Shown: one piece after another, positions 1-7,223 of the stretch
Layout of the letters: every line of letters starts with the position of its first letter
How positions within the stretch are numbered: the stretch's first letter is position 1
Source: Bacteroidales bacterium
Lineage (GTDB): Bacteria > Bacteroidota > Bacteroidia > Bacteroidales > F082
DNA: 15,793 nucleotides
Assembly: GCA_016281295.1 (NCBI GenBank)
Contig: JAEEII010000275.1
Coordinates: forward strand, 1 to 15,793
Direction of reading: 5' to 3'
Notes under the pieces: model-generated
What the model was told of the DNA's origin: nothing
Databases searched by the model: none
The model's input: only the letters and a program-made list of their open reading frames with translations
Position numbers and translations under genes: made by a program

Positions 1-3000
1 AAAACCAGAACCCTTGACGTGTATCTGGTAAACACCGAAAAAACCTCTTTTAGCAGCACTTCCGACTGGATCACGGTCACATCAGCAGACTTAGTGTTTA
101 GTGGGAGCTTCACTTTCAATGCAAGCGCATGGAACACCATAACGCTCTCCAGTCCTTTCGACTACACGGGAAATAACCTCGCTGTTGTCGTGGATGACAA
201 CACGGGCAACGATGTTTCCGGCCTTTCATGCTATGTGTTCAGCACAACCACCTCACAAAGCCATTATTTCCGGCGTGATAATGCTGATATCGATGCTATG
301 AACCCCGGATCGGGCGGCTCATGCGTCACTTTAAAAAACATCATTAAGATAGACATTAAAATGGCCACTGTAACCTGTGCCAAACCCAAGAATTTCCAAG
401 CTGAAAGCATTACTGCACACACAGCCACTTTGACATGGACAGCAGGGGCCGAAAGTCAAAGCAATTGGGAAGTTTATTTGACCACCACTGCCAACGATGT
501 GCCCGATGAAAACACAACACCCACGTATCAGGTCACCACATGCAGCAAAGCTTTAAGCGACCTCACAGCACAAACCACCTACTACGCCTACGTCCGGGCT
601 AACTGCGGTGATGGAGACAAGAGCAAATGGACGAGCAAAGCCTTCACCACCACCCGCGAAGCCTTGGCCGTGGATGCAAACCACCCTTACGCACAAGACT
701 TCGAGACCAACAATGACTGGGGCTTCACCAACGGCAGTCTCACTAACAACTGGTGCTGGGGCAGTGCCACCAACAACGGCGGAGCAAAAGCCATGTATGT
801 CTCCAATAACGGAGGAACCACTTACGAATATGCCCATGGTAATACGACAATTTATGCCTCTAAATTATTCAACTTTAGCCAAGGAACCTACACCTTTGTT
901 TTCGATTGGCAAGCCAACGGCGAAAGCACCTACGATTTCATGCGTGCAGCCTTGATTCCTGGTGACATGGAGTTTGAAGCAGGAACGACGCTGCCCTCAG
1001 GAGTGACAGCCACTGCCCTCCCCAGCAATTGGATTTCCCTTGATGGCGGGAAACTCAACCTGCAAAACAGCTGGCAAACCAGAACCGCTGAGGCGGCTGT
1101 TTCCGGCACCTATACCATGGTCTTTTTGTGGCGCAACGACTACAGCGGCGGTGCCCAGCCCCCGGCGGCCATCGACAACATCAGCATCAGCCTCATGGCT
1201 TGCCCAAGACCTACTGGGTTGACAGCCAGCAACATCGGAGGACGCACAGCTACCATCGCCTGGACGGAAAACGGAACTGCCACCAACTGGGTACTGCAAT
1301 ACGCCACCAACAATGGTTTCACCGAGAATTTAGTAGAGACCAACGTCAGCGGTACGGCATCAAAAGAATTAACCGGCCTCACCTCTGAAACCCAATACTA
1401 TGTCCGCGTGAAATCCATCTTGGGGAACGAAGAAAGCTCCTGGAGCGATGTCATCAACTTCACCACCACTGCCACCTGCCAAAAACCCACTTTGAGTTAT
1501 GTGGCCAACTCCAACACAGCCTATACTGGAACGGTGAACTGGACAGGCAGCGCCGACCATTATGAGCTGATTTATTCCACTGCTTATTCCTTTAACCCTG
1601 GCGATGAAGGAGTCACCCAAATCGACCTCGACAACGTCAACACCTATACCTTGCAAAATCTAACGCCTGAAACCACCTATAGAGTCAAGATTAGAGCCTA
1701 CTGTGGCGAAGAAGACGGTTACAGTGCCTGGAGCAACCAAGTGAGTTTCACCACCACCGCCACCTGCGTGGCACCTTCAGGCTTGTCAGCCACAGCCACA
1801 GCCACTACCATCACCCTCAACTGGGCGGCAGGAGCTAATGACCAAAGTGCTTGGGACATCCGTTATAAGACCGGATCCGATGATTACACTTACATCCATC
1901 TCGACAATCAAACCACAACCAACTATACCATAACCGGACTCAACCCAGTCACCACCTATAAGGTGAATGTTCGCGCCTATTGCAGCGAGGAAGACCAAAG
2001 CAAGTGGGGCTATAGCACCAACCAAAACACTGACCTTTCTGTCAGCACGGAATGTGCAGCACTGCCACTGCCTTATTCCTACGGATTCGAGGACAATCTG
2101 AACACCGCCTCACCATACAATTCCTCCTACCCCATGCCTAATTGCTGGAATGCAATCAGATATCAATATGGAAGCTATTCACCCTACACCTATTATCCAT
2201 ACGTATGCAGCACAACCAACAACAGCAACTATGGCCCTCGCACGGGTGGAAAATTCTTGCTTTTATACAAGGCACCTAGCCTTACCAACGAGATTGCCGT
2301 CTTGCCTGAACTCGATGCCAACATCAAGAATGTGCAATTAAGATTCTGGGGAAGAAACGGCAACGGCAGCAGCGCCTACCCCGAAGTGCTTGTCGGTGTC
2401 ATGACCGACCCCTCCAACGCCAGCACCTTCACCCAAGTAAAGAGCGTTTCCGTCAGCACAGCTGATTATCAAGAATACACGGTCGATTTCAGCAGCTATA
2501 CGGGAGATGGCATTTATATCGCTTTCAAGTTGAACCCTCCCTATAGTTCCTACTCCTATACCTATTTCAGCATCGACGATATCACCATCGAGGAGATCCC
2601 TTCCTGCTTGGTTCCTACAGGTTTGGAAGCAAACGTCAACGGTGCCAACGAGGCCACACTGAGCTGGGCAGCCGGAGGTACTGAAATCGCCTGGAACGTA
2701 CAGTACAAGTCAGCCTCCGACAGCGACTGGAGTGAGCCGATTGCCGTGAACGAGACCTCCTATACATTGACTGGGCTGCAACGTGCCACCACCTACGAGG
2801 CAAGAGTACAGGCCAGCTGCGACGCTGAAGACCAAAGCGAATGGAGCAATCCCATCAGCTTTGAAACCGAATGTGGCATCTGGACCATCGACGGTGCAAA
2901 TTCCTTAATGGAAGACTTCAACAACGAGGCATTCCCACCCACTTGCTGGCAGAAAGTCAACTTCGGTGAGATGGGAGTCACCAACGGCTGGCTCCGAAAC

Positions 3001-5490
3001 ACCAACAACTCCATGGACAACCAAGGTGCCGTCACCAGCGATTTCAAATATGAGACCTGGCTCTTCCTGCCTCAGATGCACCTCAACGGTAACGCCACCC
3101 TTTCGTTCGACAATCTGTTCACCACCGGCAGCAACTATGTCCCCTGCTCCATCATGCTTTCCACCACACCCCATATCGACGTGGAAGACATCAAAACCGA
3201 AGGCTTCATAGCTGCAAACTTCACCCAGATTTGGTTGGCCGATGAAAACAACCTGCCCACCTCAAAAAGAAACGAAGTCGTCTCATTGAATAACTATAAT
3301 GGCGAAGACGTCTATATTGCCTTTAGATATGAAGGCAACAACAGCAACTCACAAATCGTATGGTGGATCGACAATGTGGTAATTCAGGCCGAAGCGATTC
3401 ATACAGAAACAGATCAAACCATCAACCTTGTTGAGGGATGGAATTGGTTCTCCACCAGTTTGGACATCACCCTGGATGATCTTAAAGCAGCCCTTGTGGA
3501 AGCATTGGGAAACACAAACATCACCATTACTTCAGGAAACGGACAAAGCGCTATTTACAACGGCTCCAGATGGAGAGGATATCTGACCTCGTTAGATCCG
3601 ACCCAGATGTACAAGATTGAAACAGCTTCCTCAGGTGAGATGACGCTGGCCGGCGAGCCGATTGACCCAACCGAACATCCCATCACCATCACCACTGGCA
3701 ACAACTGGATTGCCTATCCGTTCAGCGAGTCGATGACCATTACAAATGCTTTCGCGGGATTTGCCATCAATGGAGACATGATCACATCGGGCAACGGCCA
3801 ATCAACCACCTATAACGGCGCACGATGGAGAGGATATCTCACTGACCTTGAACCAGGACAAGGCTATATTTACAAGTCGAACGACACAGATGACAGAACT
3901 TTTGTCTTCCCGACGAGCAACAAATCACTTGCGTCCTCAAAAGCCACTTCCTCAGAGCCCGAATCCCATTGGTCCGACTTTGTCAGCAGTCAATATAAAG
4001 ACCAGCTGCCAGTAGTTTCCTTCATTCAGCTTGACGGCAACTTTATCACCGCAGAGAGTAACTTGGAAGACTTGGAAATTGCCGCTTTTGTCAATGATGA
4101 ATGTAGAGGACATGCCTTCATGCACGACGAAACTGAGTTTGGAGATCCCTATCCCCATGTGATGGTCGGTGTCTTTTATAATAATCCCGATGAAGTAGTG
4201 ACCTTTAAAATGTATGACCATTCAACAGGAATTGAATATGACAACTGCATCAGCAACATGGAGCTACTGTCAGGTCACGAACACGTTGAATTGTATTTTG
4301 ATTATGATGAAGCGGTAGTGTTGAACTACATCTCACCCGCCACACCCGTATTCACAAAAGACATCATCGGATACGGCGAAGGCAAAGGCAGATACTATCT
4401 CATTGCCACCCCGATTGACGACATGAACCCCACCGATGTGGAAGGCATGATCGCAGAGGTCGAAGATGACTATGACCTCTATTGGTTCGACCAGACGCAA
4501 GACCTGGAATGGCGCAACTACAAACAAGGCGAAGGATTCAACCTCGTCAGTGGCATGGGTTATCTTTATGCTAACAAGGTGGATACCACCCTTGTCTTCA
4601 GCGGGAACCCATACGAAGGCGAAGGCATCGTTTCGTTAGTCTATGACGCAGACGCCCATCTCCCTGGCTGGAATCTCGTGGGCAACCCCTTCACTGATAC
4701 CGCCTTTATCAACCGCCCGTTCTACAGGATGAACGCATTAGGCACCGAGATTAATAGCGAGCCCGAGACAGGTGGCATTGCGCCCATGGAAGGTGTCTTT
4801 GTCATCACCGAAACCGATGGCGAAGAACTGGTGTTCAGCACCACCGACCCCAACGCCAAGAATGCTATGGTCGCACTCAACCTGAGCAAGAATTACAGTG
4901 TCATCGACCGTGCCATCATCCGTTTTGATGAAGGCCGCATGCTACCTAAGCTCCAACTGAACCCCAACCACAGCAAGATTTACATCCCACAAGATGGCAA
5001 AGACTACGCAGTGGTCAACGCAGGAAGAGACGATGCAAACACCATCTCTACCATGGACATCAATTTCAAGGCAGAGGAGAACGGCACCTACATCCTCTCA
5101 GTCTCAGAAACGCTCAACGCTCAACTCTCAATTCTCCACTTAATTGACCGTCTGACTGGCAACGAAATCGACCTGCTCCAAACCCCAAGCTACAGTTTTG
5201 AAGCCAACACGACAGATTACGCCAACCGCTTTAAGTTAGTCTATGCCGCGAATAACGCAGAAGGTAATGATGATTTCGCCTATATCAATAACGGCAAGCT
5301 CATCATCAACGGCACAGGAACCCTTCAGGTGATTGACGTTATGGGACGCATCATGATGAATGTAGAGACGTCACCGAATGCAGAGACGTCATATTATGGT
5401 GTCTCTACAACCAGAATGGCCACCGGTGTATATACATTACGTTTGATTCATGGAAATGAAATCAAAACCCAGAAAATCATTATCAAGTAA
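1..5490 (+). CDS. Giant secreted multidomain adhesin-like protein, T9SS type A sorting domain (5' partial)
   Basis: The reading frame is open from base 1, so the N-terminus and signal peptide lie outside the window; the GTG at 19 is not a credible start. Modules, by nucleotide: end of a beta-rich domain (1-360); FN3 (about 370-655); cleaved-adhesin/MAM-like jelly roll (680-1195, ending AIDNISISL); three FN3 domains (1200-1470, 1480-1760, 1765-2055); a second jelly roll (2065-2600, ending SIDDITIEE); FN3 (2605-2865); a third jelly roll (2875-3390, ending WIDNVVIQAE); a duplicated GW-rich module (3421-3915); a beta domain (3955-4320); a region with the GWNLVGNPFTD motif (about 4340-4860); and a C-terminal sorting domain (about 5270-5487) with GTLQVIDVMGR and ending in GVYTLRL...KIIIK. 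Known for the family: such C-termini direct export through the type IX system and surface attachment. Adhesion or glycan/protein binding is inferred from the FN3 and adhesin modules; no enzyme domain is visible in the part present. Confidence 0.9.
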   Translation, partial: KTRTLDVYLVNTEKTSFSSTSDWITVTSADLVFSGSFTFNASAWNTITLSSPFDYTGNNLAVVVDDNTGNDVSGLSCYVFSTTTSQSHYFRRDNADIDAMNPGSGGSCVTLKNIIKIDIKMATVTCAKPKNFQAESITAHTATLTWTAGAESQSNWEVYLTTTANDVPDENTTPTYQVTTCSKALSDLTAQTTYYAYVRANCGDGDKSKWTSKAFTTTREALAVDANHPYAQDFETNNDWGFTNGSLTNNWCWGSATNNGGAKAMYVSNNGGTTYEYAHGNTTIYASKLFNFSQGTYTFVFDWQANGESTYDFMRAALIPGDMEFEAGTTLPSGVTATALPSNWISLDGGKLNLQNSWQTRTAEAAVSGTYTMVFLWRNDYSGGAQPPAAIDNISISLMACPRPTGLTASNIGGRTATIAWTENGTATNWVLQYATNNGFTENLVETNVSGTASKELTGLTSETQYYVRVKSILGNEESSWSDVINFTTTATCQKPTLSYVANSNTAYTGTVNWTGSADHYELIYSTAYSFNPGDEGVTQIDLDNVNTYTLQNLTPETTYRVKIRAYCGEEDGYSAWSNQVSFTTTATCVAPSGLSATATATTITLNWAAGANDQSAWDIRYKTGSDDYTYIHLDNQTTTNYTITGLNPVTTYKVNVRAYCSEEDQSKWGYSTNQNTDLSVSTECAALPLPYSYGFEDNLNTASPYNSSYPMPNCWNAIRYQYGSYSPYTYYPYVCSTTNNSNYGPRTGGKFLLLYKAPSLTNEIAVLPELDANIKNVQLRFWGRNGNGSSAYPEVLVGVMTDPSNASTFTQVKSVSVSTADYQEYTVDFSSYTGDGIYIAFKLNPPYSSYSYTYFSIDDITIEEIPSCLVPTGLEANVNGANEATLSWAAGGTEIAWNVQYKSASDSDWSEPIAVNETSYTLTGLQRATTYEARVQASCDAEDQSEWSNPISFETECGIWTIDGANSLMEDFNNEAFPPTCWQKVNFGEMGVTNGWLRNTNNSMDNQGAVTSDFKYETWLFLPQMHLNGNATLSFDNLFTTGSNYVPCSIMLSTTPHIDVEDIKTEGFIAANFTQIWLADENNLPTSKRNEVVSLNNYNGEDVYIAFRYEGNNSNSQIVWWIDNVVIQAEAIHTETDQTINLVEGWNWFSTSLDITLDDLKAALVEALGNTNITITSGNGQSAIYNGSRWRGYLTSLDPTQMYKIETASSGEMTLAGEPIDPTEHPITITTGNNWIAYPFSESMTITNAFAGFAINGDMITSGNGQSTTYNGARWRGYLTDLEPGQGYIYKSNDTDDRTFVFPTSNKSLASSKATSSEPESHWSDFVSSQYKDQLPVVSFIQLDGNFITAESNLEDLEIAAFVNDECRGHAFMHDETEFGDPYPHVMVGVFYNNPDEVVTFKMYDHSTGIEYDNCISNMELLSGHEHVELYFDYDEAVVLNYISPATPVFTKDIIGYGEGKGRYYLIATPIDDMNPTDVEGMIAEVEDDYDLYWFDQTQDLEWRNYKQGEGFNLVSGMGYLYANKVDTTLVFSGNPYEGEGIVSLVYDADAHLPGWNLVGNPFTDTAFINRPFYRMNALGTEINSEPETGGIAPMEGVFVITETDGEELVFSTTDPNAKNAMVALNLSKNYSVIDRAIIRFDEGRMLPKLQLNPNHSKIYIPQDGKDYAVVNAGRDDANTISTMDINFKAEENGTYILSVSETLNAQLSILHLIDRLTGNEIDLLQTPSYSFEANTTDYANRFKLVYAANNAEGNDDFAYINNGKLIINGTGTLQVIDVMGRIMMNVETSPNAETSYYGVSTTRMATGVYTLRLIHGNEIKTQKIIIK
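3421..3921 (+). repeat. Internal 85-codon tandem duplication in the giant secreted protein
   Basis: Two adjacent copies share the core GNGQSxxYNGxRWRGYLT followed by L(D/E)P.Q.YIYK/MYK. The identical stretch TGGAGAGGATATCT occurs at 3571-3584 and 3826-3839, an offset of exactly 255 bases, or 85 codons. Each copy starts with a beta strand containing a GWNW or GNNW motif. The copies have diverged at many third positions, so the duplication is not recent. Confidence 0.75.
5116..5138 (+). repeat. CT-rich heptamer repeat inside the coding region
   Basis: This stretch reads AACGCTCAA, then CTCTCAA, then TTCTCCA. It is the reverse complement, with one extra heptamer, of the sequence that spans the lptD stop codon at 14604-14622. 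Here it encodes LNAQLSIL in a well-formed domain just before the sorting domain. I recall GA/CT heptamers of this kind as frequent between genes in Bacteroidales, but this could not be checked here. Confidence 0.4.
5362..5408 (+). repeat. GTAGAGAC...GTCTCTAC palindromic repeat embedded in the sorting domain
   Basis: GTAGAGAC (5362-5369) is an exact inverted copy of GTCTCTAC (5401-5408). Between them lies a second direct copy of AGAGACGTCA (5364-5373 and 5382-5391). The element encodes the variable loop NVETSPNAETSYYGVSTT between two conserved strands of the T9SS domain, and the frame stays open. It resembles the GTAGAGACG-type short palindromes known from memory in Bacteroidota and cyanobacterial genomes. 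Confidence 0.55.
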
Positions 5491-5530
5491 AAAATAAACA
5501 GTTTTTCACTTAGTCATATTGCGTTTGTAA

Positions 5531-5560
5531 GAGAGCGGACTCATTTTGGAGTTCGCTCTC
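5531..5560. terminator. Hairpin between convergent genes, probable bidirectional terminator
   Basis: GAGAGCGGACTC (5531-5542) pairs over 12 positions, with one G-T wobble, with GAGTTCGCTCTC (5549-5560) around a six-base loop. It lies 40 bases after the stop of the giant secreted protein and covers the stop and last codons of the convergent rluE gene. The following T run is weak (TCTTATTTG on the + strand), so strict intrinsic termination is likely but not certain. Confidence 0.6.
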
Positions 5561-6158
5561 TCTTATTTGAGAAGGATTTTTGAGGATGATTTTTCTGTTG
5601 CGCGAATGACGATAGCAGGCTATCGGTGCTTTCCACTCTCCACTCCCCCGGTCGCAAATCGCCCAATGAGAGGTTCCCTATCTGCACCCGGATGAGCCGC
5701 AAGGTGGGGAAACCTACGGCCGCCGTCGCATGACGCACCTGTCGGTTCTTGCCTTCAATCAAGGTGAGGCGAATCCAACTAGTCGGGATGTTGGCACGAT
5801 ACCGTATCGGTGGCACTCGCTCCCATAAGTCTTCAGGAGGAGCTGCCATCTCAGCCTTGCATGGCTTGGTGCGATATCCTTTGATTACCACACCTTTAGC
5901 CAGTTGACGCAACGCTTCAGGGGTAATCTGCCCATCCACCTGAACCAAATAGGTGCGAGGATGTTCATATTTGGGATCCAGCAGCTTCTTGATCAACTTC
6001 CCATCATCGGTCAGCAACAAAGCACCTTCACTGTCATGATCCAACCGTCCCGCCGCATACACACCAGGGGGAAAGCCGAACTCATCCAAGGCTCGGTGCC
6101 CCGCCTCAGGAGTGAACTGGCTTAAAACGCCATACGGTTTATTGAACAAAATAACCAT
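5541..6158 (-). CDS. rluE: 23S rRNA pseudouridine synthase, RluE/RsuA family
   Basis: This 205-residue protein isomerises a uridine of 23S rRNA to pseudouridine in the cytoplasm; in E. coli, RluE modifies U2457. The catalytic motif GRLDHDSEG is at residues 37-45 with D40 as the nucleophile. The N-terminal motif FNKPYGVLSQF (5-15) and the C-terminal block LIEGKNRQVRHATAAVGFPTLRLIRVQIG region (133-161) are family hallmarks. There is no N-terminal S4 domain, as in RluE and unlike RsuA or RluB. The last 30 residues or so are a basic, low-complexity tail beyond the catalytic domain. The ATG is three bases after the apbE stop, so it is the last gene of the minus-strand operon. The RluE assignment, rather than another RsuA-family target, is by length and motif similarity. 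Confidence 0.9.
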   Translation of the reverse strand: MVILFNKPYGVLSQFTPEAGHRALDEFGFPPGVYAAGRLDHDSEGALLLTDDGKLIKKLLDPKYEHPRTYLVQVDGQITPEALRQLAKGVVIKGYRTKPCKAEMAAPPEDLWERVPPIRYRANIPTSWIRLTLIEGKNRQVRHATAAVGFPTLRLIRVQIGNLSLGDLRPGEWRVESTDSLLSSFAQQKNHPQKSFSNKRERTPK

Positions 6159-6161
6159 AAA

Positions 6162-7175
6162 CTAATCCATGATGTTAAAACCCTCGGTACTATAAGTCTC
6201 CAAATCGCCCTGCTCGTTCACGAAGATATAGTAGGCTTCCACACCTTCCAAGCCTTCTATGATAGGCAACGAGCGTTCCAAACCCATCACCATGCAAATG
6301 GAAGCCAGTGCATCCGCCCAAGCGGAAGTCTCGGCAATCACGGTAGCACTCAAAAGACTATGATCTACTGGGCAACCCGTAATCGGGTCGATGCAATGCG
6401 AATAACGCTTGCCGTCACGCTCAACATATTTACGGTAACTGCCAGAGGTGACGATGCCTTTGTCACGCAACGCCACACGCTGCTGCACCACCCTTTCGGA
6501 GTCCCATTTGGCTGAGGGTTTCTCGATGCCCACCACCCAAGGAGAGCCGTCGGGTTTACCCCCTCGAGCCATGATCTCGCCTCCTGTGTCAACAAGATAA
6601 TTGAAGATGCCTTGCGACTCCAAAAAAGAGCCAATCAAATCAGAGGTGTAGCCTTGTGCTATGGCATTGAAGTCGAGCTGCATAGCAGGATTGTCCTTCA
6701 TCACCTTGCCGTCTTCAATACATATCTTCCGATAATCCACTAAAACCTTTAGGCTATCAATAAGCTGAGGGGTGATGCTGTCACCACTCTTGGCACTGAA
6801 GCCCCATGCAGCCACCAAAGGCGAAATCGTCGGGTCGAAATAACCATCGGAAAGCGCGGCAGCCTTTTGGGCGAGGTTGAAATTATCTACGAAGATTTGG
6901 TCAAGGACAACGGGTTCATTACGGTTCACTTTGCAGATCACGGCACTGTCCACCCAAAGGTTCACCGACCTATCCACTGCATGGAAAATGGAGTCCACCT
7001 CGTGCTGGAAGTCACGCTGCTCCACATCATAATAGGTGATGGCATAATAGGAGCCCTGTGCAAAGCCTTGCAGTGTCATCTTCTTGGGCTGTCGCCCACA
7101 AGCCACCGACAACATCAATGCCCCAAAAAGCATCGAAATAAAACCCATTCGGAAATAGCTTCTGTTTTTTCTCAT
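6162..7175 (-). CDS. apbE: FAD:protein FMN transferase (ApbE), lipoprotein
   Basis: ApbE attaches FMN from FAD covalently to a threonine of target proteins, for example the Na+-translocating NADH:quinone reductase or Rnf subunits, on the outer face of the inner membrane. Residues 1-25 form a signal peptide with a lipobox-like LSVAC, placing the lipidated cysteine at C26. Family motifs follow: GYFDPTISPLV (111-121), LDFNAIAQGY (167-176), DTGGE (197-200 area), TSGSYRKY (243-250), YSHCIDPITG (258-267), and SAWADALAS (284-292) with D288 as the likely Mg2+ ligand. Length (337) is typical. It sits 48 bases downstream of the DUF5686 gene and 3 bases upstream of rluE, within one operon. None of its usual flavoprotein substrates is encoded in this window. 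Confidence 0.95.
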   Translation of the reverse strand: MRKNRSYFRMGFISMLFGALMLSVACGRQPKKMTLQGFAQGSYYAITYYDVEQRDFQHEVDSIFHAVDRSVNLWVDSAVICKVNRNEPVVLDQIFVDNFNLAQKAAALSDGYFDPTISPLVAAWGFSAKSGDSITPQLIDSLKVLVDYRKICIEDGKVMKDNPAMQLDFNAIAQGYTSDLIGSFLESQGIFNYLVDTGGEIMARGGKPDGSPWVVGIEKPSAKWDSERVVQQRVALRDKGIVTSGSYRKYVERDGKRYSHCIDPITGCPVDHSLLSATVIAETSAWADALASICMVMGLERSLPIIEGLEGVEAYYIFVNEQGDLETYSTEGFNIMD

Positions 7176-7223
7176 TTTTTCACCGAGATTAACCCCCTAC
7201 GGAATAACCCTCTAAATTCTTAA

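Noticed and set aside
19..21. GTG as start of the giant secreted protein
   Set aside because: The frame is open to base 1, no signal peptide follows, and the sequence begins mid-domain; the gene is truncated by the window edge.
1..5490. Possible variable phase-switch or CRISPR-like array from the repetitive ACCACC-rich sequence
   Set aside because: The repetition comes from Thr-rich FN3 repeats; there are no evenly spaced identical repeats with unique spacers and no inverted recombination sites.
7176..7223. Small RNA or promoter between the DUF5686 gene and apbE
   Set aside because: 48 bases with no TAnnTTTG match or stable stem; simple operon spacer.
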